This document shows positions 1 to 6,575 of a DNA stretch of 6,581 nucleotides, piece by piece. Origin of the DNA: CAINVV01 sp037440345 (GTDB lineage: Bacteria > Bacteroidota > Bacteroidia > Bacteroidales > Prolixibacteraceae); assembly GCA_037440345.1 (NCBI GenBank), contig JBBIUJ010000243.1, positions 1 to 6,581 of the forward strand. Reading direction: 5' to 3'. Each line of letters opens with the position of its first letter. The first letter of the stretch is position 1. The position numbers and the translations under genes were made by a program. The notes beneath the pieces are model-generated. The model had not been told where the DNA came from. It saw only the letters and a list, made by a program, of their open reading frames with translations, and ran no database searches.

Positions 1-123
1 TATTAACAGTTTTTACTAATTAACAAAGAAAAGAAAAAGTAGCAAAAAGTAAAGAAAATCAACAACATACACAATATTTCAAAGAACTAGTAACAATTTT
101 TGTTTGTAACTATACAAATCTAA

Positions 124-693
124 ATGGACTCAAAGAAATTTGTTCATCCACCAACAAAATTCTATATGATAATTCCTCCTCTGCTCGAAGTTGTCCTGCG
201 ATCGGTCGCAGTCTACCTTTTTATTCTTTTTGCCATCAGGCTGTTTGGCAAAAAAGAGCTGGCGCAATTATCCGTAATCGATTTGGTTTTCATTCTTTTG
301 ATCAGCAACGCGGTTCAAAATGCCATGGTTGGCAGCGACACTTCGTTGTTGGGAGGTTTGGTTGCCGCATTGGCTCTTTTTTTGACAAACTTTGTATTTA
401 AGAAAGTGCTCTTCAAAAGCAAAAAAATTAGTGAGTTTATCCAGGGCAAGGCTATACTATTAATTTATGAAGGTCATCTTCTTCAGGAAAATCTTGAATC
501 GGCAGAGATTTCAATTGACGAGATAGAAGCAGCGGCACGCGAACATGGGGTCGAAAAGATCGGGGAGGTGAAACTCGCGATTCTGGAAGTTGACGGGAAC
601 ATCAGTATCGTCAGCAGCGAACTGGGCAATAAAACCAAACACCAGACCCACAAAACCAGGCACAAACTAAAGGGGAGAGTGAATAATTTTTAG
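124..693 (+). CDS. DUF421 (YetF/YcaP-like) inner-membrane protein
   Basis: Small integral membrane protein of the DUF421 family, whose biochemical role is not established. Three hydrophobic segments are visible at about residues 23-40, 52-69 and 75-93. The family's charged loop follows the first one (RLFGKKELAQLSVIDLV, about 39-55), with the SNAVQNAMVGSD stretch at 61-72. A cytoplasmic alpha/beta domain occupies about 100-166; it holds the QGKAILLIYEGHLLQENL region and the hallmark EVKLAILEVDGNISIV at 148-163. Full members are often 150-230 residues, so 189 is normal. The first ATG (124) directly follows an in-frame TAA; an internal ATG at 166 (Met15) would also leave all membrane segments intact and may be the true start. 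Residues 168-189 lie beyond the domain, are rich in Lys/His/Thr, and are encoded by a 7-nt repeat. A gap of 245 nt separates the gene from the efflux operon, so a shared role is not implied. Confidence 0.88.
   Translation: MDSKKFVHPPTKFYMIIPPLLEVVLRSVAVYLFILFAIRLFGKKELAQLSVIDLVFILLISNAVQNAMVGSDTSLLGGLVAALALFLTNFVFKKVLFKSKKISEFIQGKAILLIYEGHLLQENLESAEISIDEIEAAAREHGVEKIGEVKLAILEVDGNISIVSSELGNKTKHQTHKTRHKLKGRVNNF
634..668 (+). repeat. Degenerate heptanucleotide tandem repeat inside the 3' end of the DUF421 gene
   Basis: Five consecutive 7-nt units can be read in strict register: ACCAAAC, ACCAGAC, CCACAAA, ACCAGGC, ACAAACT. Three units equal seven codons, so the protein shows a matching seven-residue repeat, KTKHQTH then KTRHKLK (residues 170-183). 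Sequence of this ACCAAAC type normally looks intergenic, so the end of the reading frame appears to have run into it. The units are imperfect; the periodicity is visible by eye but was not scored statistically. Confidence 0.5.
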
Positions 694-707
694 TAGGCCT
701 GCCAATT

Positions 708-878
708 TCATGCAATTCTGAAACAAAGCATTGGAGATTTGCTATAAATTGCAGTAAAAATGTCTATTAATTGGATAAAAAAGTATCCATTACCCTTAAA
801 ACTTTCTTCGTAATCCATTTCTATTCCTATCTTTGGGGCTGTCAATTTTCTTCCAGTAATTGATACTCCCATTTTCAT
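708..878 (-). CDS. Doubtful 56-residue hypothetical ORF
   Basis: An uninterrupted minus-strand frame runs from ATG (876-878) to TGA (708-710) and fits inside the gap between the DUF421 gene and adaptor 1. The peptide starts MKMGVSITGRKLTAPKIG and has a mildly hydrophobic stretch, GYFFIQLIDIFTAIY, near residues 31-45. I recognise no family. An in-frame TAA lies four codons upstream of the start and no ribosome binding site is visible. It overlaps, on the opposite strand, the best promoter candidate of the gap. It could be a decayed gene remnant or chance; homologues with the same boundaries would be needed to accept it. Confidence 0.12.
   Translation of the reverse strand: MKMGVSITGRKLTAPKIGIEMDYEESFKGNGYFFIQLIDIFTAIYSKSPMLCFRIA
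803..835 (+). promoter_or_regulatory. Candidate Bacteroidota-type promoter for the efflux operon
   Basis: TATCTTTG at 828-835 matches the Bacteroidota -7 consensus TAnnTTTG exactly. A TTTC at 803-806, one mismatch from the -33 TTTG element, stands 21 nt upstream, within the usual spacing. Transcription would begin near 842 and leave a leader of roughly 97 nt before the adaptor 1 ATG at 939. This is a pattern match only; no operator or regulator gene is seen nearby. Confidence 0.4.
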
Positions 879-938
879 CGTTGTGTTTTAAACTTTTGAA
901 TCATCGGAGAGTCAAACCCGGTAACCACGCAGCCTGTT

Positions 939-2288
939 ATGAACAAAAAGAAGCTACTAATCATCATTTCTGCCGCAATTTTGCTCTTAATTATACTCTT
1001 TTTCAGTTTGAGAAGTAAATCAAGTGAAGAGTTGATAACTTGCAAAGTCCAAAAGGGATCCATCGAAGTAAAAGTTCATACTTCTGGTCAGCTTGAGTCT
1101 GAGAACTCCCAAAATATTGTATTGCCCTCAGTACTGTCGACCCAAAATGTCAGGGTTTATGAAATCAAAATAACTGATTTGATTGAAGAAGGGTCTGTAG
1201 TTGATTCCGGACAATATATTGCCACACTCGACCACAAAGTGATTGAGGAAGTCCTGACGCAAGCCCGCCTTGATCTGGAGGCTGCCCTGGTTGTAATCGA
1301 AGATGCCAAACTGGATTCTAACCTTAACCTCAGCAACTACCGTGACCTTATCACCAACTCCCAATCGGATGTTGAGGAACGGAAAATTGTCCTGGCAGAA
1401 TCGGTTTACGAATCACCCTCTGTCATAAAGAAGGCTGAAATGGACCTCAGCAAGGCAGAAAGGAAGCTGGAACAGGATATCAAAGGACTTGCCATGCGTC
1501 AGCGGCAGCTCAATTCGCAGATGGAACGCCGAAACATTGATTACAAATTGAAGCAAAAAAGGGTAGATGATTTGCTTAAACTTTATGATGCGCTCATTAT
1601 CAAAGCGCCAAAGCCCGGAATGGTGATCTACGCACGTGACAGGTTTGGGATTAAAATCCAGGTTGGATCGGTGCTGACTCCCTGGAGTCCGATTATTGCT
1701 ACATTGCCTGATATGACCAAAATGATTTCAGAAACATATATCAACGAAATTGATATAGCCAAAATCAAAGTCGGACAAAAAGTTACCTTGAGCATAGATG
1801 CTTTCCCTGATAAGGTGTTGAAAGGCGAAGTCATTTCTGTAGCCAATATTGGTCAGCCTATGCCCAAAAGTGATTCGAAAGTGTTCCTTGTCAACATCCG
1901 TGTTTTTGGAAGTGATCCCGACCTGAAACCCGCAATGACAACAGGTAATCTGATTCAGACCGGGGTCTATTCGGATAAATTGTATGTGCCGTCGGAGGCG
2001 GTCTTTGAAACAGACTCAACCAAATTCGTCTATTTGAACAGGAAAAATATCGTCAGGCAGCTGGTTGACACTGGTGAAGAAAATGAAGATTATATCATTA
2101 TCAACAAGGGTGTTGCGGAAGGTGATGAATTGTTGTTAAGCGAACCTGAAAAACTGGAAGATATTGAGACCATTGGGTGGGATATTTATGAAGAGCAAGT
2201 GGCAAGACAAAAAGTACGTAAAAACTCACAAGATATTGCGGAGAAGATTGATACATCCAGAAAAGGAAATAACATTATCAAACAATAA
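939..2288 (+). CDS. Periplasmic adaptor 1 of an ABC efflux system (HlyD/MacA-type membrane fusion protein)
   Basis: Membrane fusion protein linking the inner-membrane permease to the outer-membrane channel. An N-terminal anchor (about 5-24, after MNKKK) has no lipobox. The first lipoyl half-motif lies at about 82-98 (EEGSVVDSGQYIATLDH), a long helical hairpin at about 102-217, and the second lipoyl half at 220-230 (IIKAPKPGMVI). The beta-barrel spans about 243-325 (with IIATLPDMTKMISETYINEIDI), and a membrane-proximal domain runs to about 404, containing LYVPSEAVF. The TolC-docking motif R-x3-L-x6-S is present at R148/L152/S159, at the hairpin tip. A charged tail (about 405-449) extends beyond the domains and is absent from the paralogous adaptor encoded downstream. 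The start at 939 is chosen because the anchor follows directly; no Shine-Dalgarno is seen. First gene of the likely operon, 57 nt before the permease. The substrate is unknown. Confidence 0.93.
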   Translation: MNKKKLLIIISAAILLLIILFFSLRSKSSEELITCKVQKGSIEVKVHTSGQLESENSQNIVLPSVLSTQNVRVYEIKITDLIEEGSVVDSGQYIATLDHKVIEEVLTQARLDLEAALVVIEDAKLDSNLNLSNYRDLITNSQSDVEERKIVLAESVYESPSVIKKAEMDLSKAERKLEQDIKGLAMRQRQLNSQMERRNIDYKLKQKRVDDLLKLYDALIIKAPKPGMVIYARDRFGIKIQVGSVLTPWSPIIATLPDMTKMISETYINEIDIAKIKVGQKVTLSIDAFPDKVLKGEVISVANIGQPMPKSDSKVFLVNIRVFGSDPDLKPAMTTGNLIQTGVYSDKLYVPSEAVFETDSTKFVYLNRKNIVRQLVDTGEENEDYIIINKGVAEGDELLLSEPEKLEDIETIGWDIYEEQVARQKVRKNSQDIAEKIDTSRKGNNIIKQ

Positions 2289-2345
2289 ACATCTCACAAC
2301 CAGTCAAATTACAATTTTGATTCCCCAGTACCGAATTATCCTCTC

Positions 2346-3710
2346 ATGAAGATACGAGCCTATTACACCAGATATTCCTATAATGTTCAGATAGCCATTG
2401 AGGCGATCATCGCCAACAAGGTTAAATCCCTTTTGACGGCCCTGGGTATTATTTTTGGGGTGGCAGCGGTTATCAGTATGCTGGCCATCGGCAACGGCGC
2501 CGAGCAGGAGATACTGGAACAGATCAAAATGGTGGGGGTCAACAATATCATTGTAACACCAATTTTGCAGGCCGATCAGGCCAGTTCCAATGATGCCAAG
2601 GCCGGAAGCGCATCTGAAAGCAATCAATTAAACGGTGGTAAAAAGAAATTCTCAAAAGGTTTAACCCTGAACGATGCAATTTCCATCAAGCAAATAATTC
2701 CTACTGTCCAGGATGTTTGTCCAATTATAACTTTCAATTATACTGCTATTTTACATGACATAAGTAGTCCGGTAAAACTGGATGGCACCGACAACACCTA
2801 TTTTCGTCTCTTTGATATAAAGCTTGAAAGCGGAACTCTTTTTCACGAACAACATATTAAGGAAGGATACCCGGTTTGCATCATTGGCTACAATGTAAAA
2901 AACCTGTTTTTTAACCAGGAATCCCCTATCGGAAAATACATCAAGTGCGGACAGATTTGGCTTCAGGTCATTGGCGTGATCGAAAGACGTAATTTTGTCG
3001 GAAGCGGCAGCGGAACCATGTCAATCAGCAGTACCGACAACAGCATCATTATTCCTGTAAAAACAATGCTCCTCCGGTATAGAAACAGGGCGTTGATCCG
3101 GGGTGATCAAGTTAAAATGGTAAGTTCGGGAAGGGACAATACCCCAAACAAGGTAGAGGACACCAACCAACTGGACAAATTGATCGTCCGTGTCAAAGAG
3201 ACACAGCAACTCACTGCAACTGCCAAAGTTGTTGGCAATATGTTGATGCGCAAACACAACGACATTCATGATGTCGATGTCAGTATACCAGAATTGCTTT
3301 TAAAACAACAACAAAAAACCAAAAATATCTTTAACATCGTATTGGGCGCCATCGCAGGGATATCCCTGATTGTCGGTGGCATTGGCATCATGAACATCAT
3401 GCTTGCTTCAGTGATGGAACGTATCCGCGAGATCGGTACCCGCCAGGCCATAGGGGCTTCCAGAAAGGACATTGTTTTTCAGTTTCTATCCGAATCGACC
3501 CTGATAAGCCTTGCAGGCGGACTGATTGGCGTAATACTGGGAGTCATCCTTTCCAAGATCATTCAAACGGCGTTCGATATCAAAACCATCATCTCACTTT
3601 TCTCTATTTTTATCTCTTTCGGCGTATCTGTCTTTATCGGGATCACCTTCGGGTACCTTCCTGCCAAGAAAGCGGCCGATAAAGATCCGGTTGAATCACT
3701 CAGACAATAA
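2346..3710 (+). CDS. MacB-type ABC transporter permease (FtsX family), no ATPase domain
   Basis: Inner-membrane permease of a type VII (MacB-like) ABC exporter, which is thought to work by mechanotransmission, pushing periplasmic substrate into the TolC duct. Topology follows the MacB permease half: a cytoplasmic amphipathic start, TM1 at about 27-49 (with ALGIIFGVAAVISMLAIGNG), a periplasmic domain at about 50-328, TM2 at about 329-354, TM3 at about 378-405, TM4 at about 414-438, and the terminal KKAADKDPVESLRQ typical of the family. GIGIMNIMLASVMERIREIG (345-364), followed by RQAIGASRKDI, is the conserved FtsX-domain signature. There is no Walker A, signature or Walker B motif, so the protein matches only the C-terminal part of E. 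coli MacB and needs a separate ATPase. The periplasmic domain carries polar low-complexity stretches at about 76-104 and 243-276. The downstream TolC-family gene begins within a few bases of its stop. Similar permeases include LolC/E-like proteins, but the adaptor/TolC context favours MacB. Confidence 0.93.
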   Translation: MKIRAYYTRYSYNVQIAIEAIIANKVKSLLTALGIIFGVAAVISMLAIGNGAEQEILEQIKMVGVNNIIVTPILQADQASSNDAKAGSASESNQLNGGKKKFSKGLTLNDAISIKQIIPTVQDVCPIITFNYTAILHDISSPVKLDGTDNTYFRLFDIKLESGTLFHEQHIKEGYPVCIIGYNVKNLFFNQESPIGKYIKCGQIWLQVIGVIERRNFVGSGSGTMSISSTDNSIIIPVKTMLLRYRNRALIRGDQVKMVSSGRDNTPNKVEDTNQLDKLIVRVKETQQLTATAKVVGNMLMRKHNDIHDVDVSIPELLLKQQQKTKNIFNIVLGAIAGISLIVGGIGIMNIMLASVMERIREIGTRQAIGASRKDIVFQFLSESTLISLAGGLIGVILGVILSKIIQTAFDIKTIISLFSIFISFGVSVFIGITFGYLPAKKAADKDPVESLRQ

Positions 3711-3717
3711 ATTGCTT

Positions 3718-5205
3718 ATGATCCGCATTTTTGCATTTCTTCTGATTGTGACCTCCTGTCAAATATCTTTTGGCCAGGGAAAGGTTCGCAAGATATCACT
3801 CCTGGAAGCAATTGACCTGGCTTCCAGGCAGTCGCTGGATGCTTTCAAACAACAAAACATGTATCTTTCAAGTTATTGGGAATACAAGTATTACCGGTCT
3901 GACAAGCTTCCGCAATTCTTGGTGGGCGCCAATCCACTATCCTACAACAACTCAATCAGACAGGACTATATTCCGCAAGACCAAAGCTGGCAATACAGTC
4001 AGCAAAAAAACATCACCTCAAGCGCATCCCTGAAGATGACTCAAAATATTGGCCTGACCGGAGGTAGCTTTTCGGCCAGTTCTGATATTGGAATGGTAAG
4101 GAATTTTCTGGGCGATCAACAGACCCTCTACTCTTCCAACATGATTAGTCTGGGCTACCGCCAAAAACTGAACGGTTACAACGCTATGCACTGGAAATCA
4201 AAAATTGAGCCGCTTAAGTTTGAAACTGCCAAGAAACAATATATTCAGTCGAGGGAAGATATCGCCGTCAAGACCGCCACCAAATTCTTTGTGCTGGTGG
4301 ATGCGCAGATTGAGATAAACATTGCAAAAACCAATCTGGCTAACGCTGATACCCTGTACCAAATCGGCAAAGGCAGATATCAGGTAGGTACGGTGACCCA
4401 GGATGAACTCCTGAACTTCGAGCTAAACCTGATGAATTCCAGGATCGCCTTAACACGTGCCAATCAGGGACTTTTGAGGGCCAGATCCGATCTGAACAGT
4501 TTTCTTGGTCTTGAGAAAAATGCCCTTCTTGACTGCATTTTGCCTTCCGGTATCAATTCCACCCTGCAAATCGATGTTGAAGAGGCCATTCAGAAATCGA
4601 TGAGCAACAATCCGGATATTTTATCACAAGAGCGGCGAATTTTGGAGCAGGACAGCAATGTCAAACTGGTTAAATCCCAAAACGGATTAAGTGCGGATAT
4701 CAGCGCATTGGCGGGATTGAACCAGAAATCAATTTCACTTGCCGAGTCTTATCAAAATCCAAATCAATTTCAAAACATCGCGCTGGTAGGGCTCTCCGTT
4801 CCAATAGTTGATTGGGGAAGAAGAAAAGGCCAGCTATTAATGGCAAAATCCAACCGCGAGGTTGTCCTCAACAGTGTAAAACAGGAACGGATTGATTTTG
4901 AGCAGTCAGTTATGATGAATGTTCTGGAATTCAACCTGCAATCGGACCAGGTACAAAACTCAGCCAAGGCAGACACAATCGCCCAGATGGGATTCGACGT
5001 GACCATGAGACGCTTCAAAATAGGGAAACTGGATGTTACCAAGCTCAATCTGGCCAGAAATGACCTGGAGAATGCCAAAAGGGCCTACATCAATTCGCTC
5101 AGAAGATATTGGTTGTCCTACTACCAGATCCGCGGACTGGCGCTGTATGATTTTGAAAAGAAAACTGATTTAATAGCCGATTTCGACAAAATTTTGAACC
5201 AATGA
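3718..5205 (+). CDS. TolC-family outer-membrane efflux protein
   Basis: Outer-membrane factor forming the exit duct, expected as a trimer with a beta-barrel and a periplasmic alpha-helical barrel. Two outer-membrane-efflux repeats are visible. The first ends with GRYQVGTVTQDELLNFELNL and the helix through LNSFLGL (about 219-265). The second ends with RRFKIGKLDVTKLNLARNDL and the helix through IRGLALYDF (about 431-479). VGLSVPIVDWGRRKGQLLMA (357-376) is the usual strand-to-helix transition of the second repeat. I chose the ATG at 3718 because it gives a compact signal peptide, MIRIFAFLLIVTSCQISFG, cut before Gln20 as is common in Bacteroidota. An in-frame ATG at 3691 would add nine residues and overlap the permease by 20 nt. 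VTSC also resembles a lipobox, so a lipoprotein is possible. The mature length of about 476 is slightly long for the family. The stop overlaps the next start (ATGA). Confidence 0.93.
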   Translation: MIRIFAFLLIVTSCQISFGQGKVRKISLLEAIDLASRQSLDAFKQQNMYLSSYWEYKYYRSDKLPQFLVGANPLSYNNSIRQDYIPQDQSWQYSQQKNITSSASLKMTQNIGLTGGSFSASSDIGMVRNFLGDQQTLYSSNMISLGYRQKLNGYNAMHWKSKIEPLKFETAKKQYIQSREDIAVKTATKFFVLVDAQIEINIAKTNLANADTLYQIGKGRYQVGTVTQDELLNFELNLMNSRIALTRANQGLLRARSDLNSFLGLEKNALLDCILPSGINSTLQIDVEEAIQKSMSNNPDILSQERRILEQDSNVKLVKSQNGLSADISALAGLNQKSISLAESYQNPNQFQNIALVGLSVPIVDWGRRKGQLLMAKSNREVVLNSVKQERIDFEQSVMMNVLEFNLQSDQVQNSAKADTIAQMGFDVTMRRFKIGKLDVTKLNLARNDLENAKRAYINSLRRYWLSYYQIRGLALYDFEKKTDLIADFDKILNQ

Positions 5206-6434
5206 GGTTAAACAAATCAAAAAAAATATTATTTATCGGAACAGCGCTATGTGTTGTTTTTCTGATTGTTGGCTGGTTGTACGTTCGCAAACAGGTATCA
5301 GGGATTTACAGGGTAAAGAGGGATAATTTTGAAGCCATCATCACCTGCAAAGGGGAGATTCAGAGCGAAAAAGCGGTGCTCATCAATTTACCCGACATCT
5401 TCGGAAACAGAACACTTGAGATTTGGGATATGCAAATCAAAGATCTCATACCTGAAGGTTCAATTGTAAAGAAAGGCGATTATGTGGCCCTTCTGGACCA
5501 GGGGCGAGTCAAGCAACTCAAAGAGAACAACGAGGAGGCCCTTAAAAGAATGCTTTTCAATTTCAGTGATTCAAAGATTGACAGCGCGGTCGATCTGGTG
5601 GCGCTGCGCAATGGGATCGACCAGTTTCGCTTCGATCTCAATAACCGAAAAATTGAGTTGGAGCAGGCGATCTACGAATCACCCGCCTTCCAGCGAAAGG
5701 CGCAGATGGCCTACGAAAGGATACTCAGACAAATGGACGCCAGGGTCAGGGCCTATTTAATGACCCAAAAAACTTTGAGAATTCAGGTGTCGAGGGAGGA
5801 AGATAAGGTGAAAGAACTAACGCTTAAAGACAAAAATTACCAAATCGCCTTTGATGCTGCAAGGATCACGGCCCCGCAGGATGGTATGCTCATTTATGGC
5901 CGTACCTTCGGAAGAGGCGGAAGCCGAAAGCTCACCGTAGGTTCAAGCGTAAGCATGCAAAGCCCGGTTATCGCGACCCTTCCCGATTTGTCTGTCCTTG
6001 CCTCTGAAACTTATGTTGAAGAGATCTATATCTCCAAACTAAAAATTGGGGATAGTGTACGTGTTTATATCGATGCGCTGAAAAATCAATTGAAAGTTGG
6101 GGTGATCTCCAATATCTCCAATGTCGGACAAGAGATGACAGGATTTGAATCGAAGGTTTTTAAAGTGATTATCCGGATTTCGAGCGACAACAAACGCATT
6201 AAACCGGCCATGACCACCAACAACGAAATTATCATCTCCAAAGAGCCTAATGTTCTGGTCATACCTCGTACTTCGCTCTTTTCTGATGGGCCCGATCAAT
6301 TTGTCTACCTGAAAGAATTTGGGAGGGTTTCAACGAGAAAAGTCGAATGCGGGAACCAAAATGAAAAGTTCGTCGTAATCAAAAGCGGACTGAATGAGGG
6401 GGATAAGATTTTGTTGAATAAACCTTTGAATTAA
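5202..6434 (+). CDS. Periplasmic adaptor 2 of the same ABC efflux system (HlyD/MacA-type membrane fusion protein)
   Basis: Second membrane fusion protein of the operon. Its ATG shares four bases with the TolC-family stop (ATGA), so translational coupling is likely. The plan matches adaptor 1: a membrane anchor at about 9-27, first lipoyl half at about 83-99 (PEGSIVKKGDYVALLDQ), hairpin at about 103-218, second lipoyl half at 222-232 (ITAPQDGMLIY), and a beta-barrel at about 247-328 with VIATLPDLSVLASETYVEEI. A membrane-proximal part contains VLVIPRTSLF and ends in GLNEGDKILLNKPLN. The R-x3-L-x6-S docking motif is at R149/L153/S160, followed by Pro as in adaptor 1. Identical or near-identical blocks (YESP, SETY, SKVF, KPAMTT) show that the two are paralogues that have diverged a good deal. 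It lacks the roughly 45-residue charged tail of adaptor 1. It may form a mixed ring with adaptor 1 or replace it; the sequence cannot decide. Confidence 0.93.
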   Translation: MRLNKSKKILFIGTALCVVFLIVGWLYVRKQVSGIYRVKRDNFEAIITCKGEIQSEKAVLINLPDIFGNRTLEIWDMQIKDLIPEGSIVKKGDYVALLDQGRVKQLKENNEEALKRMLFNFSDSKIDSAVDLVALRNGIDQFRFDLNNRKIELEQAIYESPAFQRKAQMAYERILRQMDARVRAYLMTQKTLRIQVSREEDKVKELTLKDKNYQIAFDAARITAPQDGMLIYGRTFGRGGSRKLTVGSSVSMQSPVIATLPDLSVLASETYVEEIYISKLKIGDSVRVYIDALKNQLKVGVISNISNVGQEMTGFESKVFKVIIRISSDNKRIKPAMTTNNEIIISKEPNVLVIPRTSLFSDGPDQFVYLKEFGRVSTRKVECGNQNEKFVVIKSGLNEGDKILLNKPLN

Positions 6435-6474
6435 ATTAAAAATTACAAATTACAAATTACAGATTAAAAATTGC
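6433..6474 (+). repeat. Heptanucleotide tandem array (AAATTAC type) at the operon end
   Basis: Six 7-nt units follow each other in register: AAATTAA, AAATTAC, AAATTAC, AAATTAC, AGATTAA, AAATTGC. The three central copies (6440-6460) are perfect. Weaker 7-nt phasing may continue as AGACGGC and AGATTTG to 6488. The first unit overlaps the last two bases of the TAA stop of adaptor 2. Such AT-rich heptamer arrays are a recurrent intergenic type in Bacteroidota and resemble the short tandemly repeated heptamers described in cyanobacteria. No GC-rich hairpin terminator is visible here. Confidence 0.75.
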
Positions 6475-6548
6475 AGACGGCAGATTTGTGGTCATTATGA
6501 GGAAAAGAGAGAGGGCTGCAAGAACGTTGGATGCATTCATGCTATTTT

Positions 6549-6575
6549 CTTTGTGAAACCTTAGTGACCTTTGTG
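6549..6575 (+). repeat. Degenerate CTTTGTG repeat in the terminal intergenic region
   Basis: CTTTGTG (6549-6555), CTTAGTG (6560-6566) and CTTTGTG (6569-6575) recur at 11- and 9-nt steps. The block resembles the 'CTTTGTGnnnCTTTGTGG' intergenic sequence often met in Bacteroidota genomes; this is from memory, not from a search. It lies close to the window edge and may continue beyond it. Nothing coding is seen from 6435 to 6581. Confidence 0.45.

Noticed and set aside
77..106. Possible promoter for the DUF421 gene: TTTC (77-80) and TTTGTTTG (99-106), 18 nt apart
   Set aside because: No exact TAnnTTTG is found in 1-123 and several near matches compete in this AT-rich stretch, so it is not better than chance.
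711..753. Inverted repeat TGCAATT / AATTGCA after the DUF421 gene, a possible terminator
   Set aside because: The stem is only 7 bp and AT-rich with a 29-nt loop and no following T-run, so it is unlikely to form or terminate transcription.
3000..3030. Gly/Ser-rich stretch VGSGSGTMS in the permease as a possible Walker A loop
   Set aside because: It lacks the G-K-[ST] ending, lies in the periplasmic domain, and no Walker B or ABC signature motif follows.
5482..5760. Alternative-frame ORF of 92 codons inside adaptor 2, and similar frames on both strands inside the other genes
   Set aside because: All lie within genes having clear family signatures and have compositions (Trp, Arg, Ser or Cys rich) typical of out-of-frame translation.
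6497..6556. 19-codon plus-strand frame beginning MRKRERAARTL after the operon
   Set aside because: Too short, no recognised family, and it runs into the CTTTGTG repeat.
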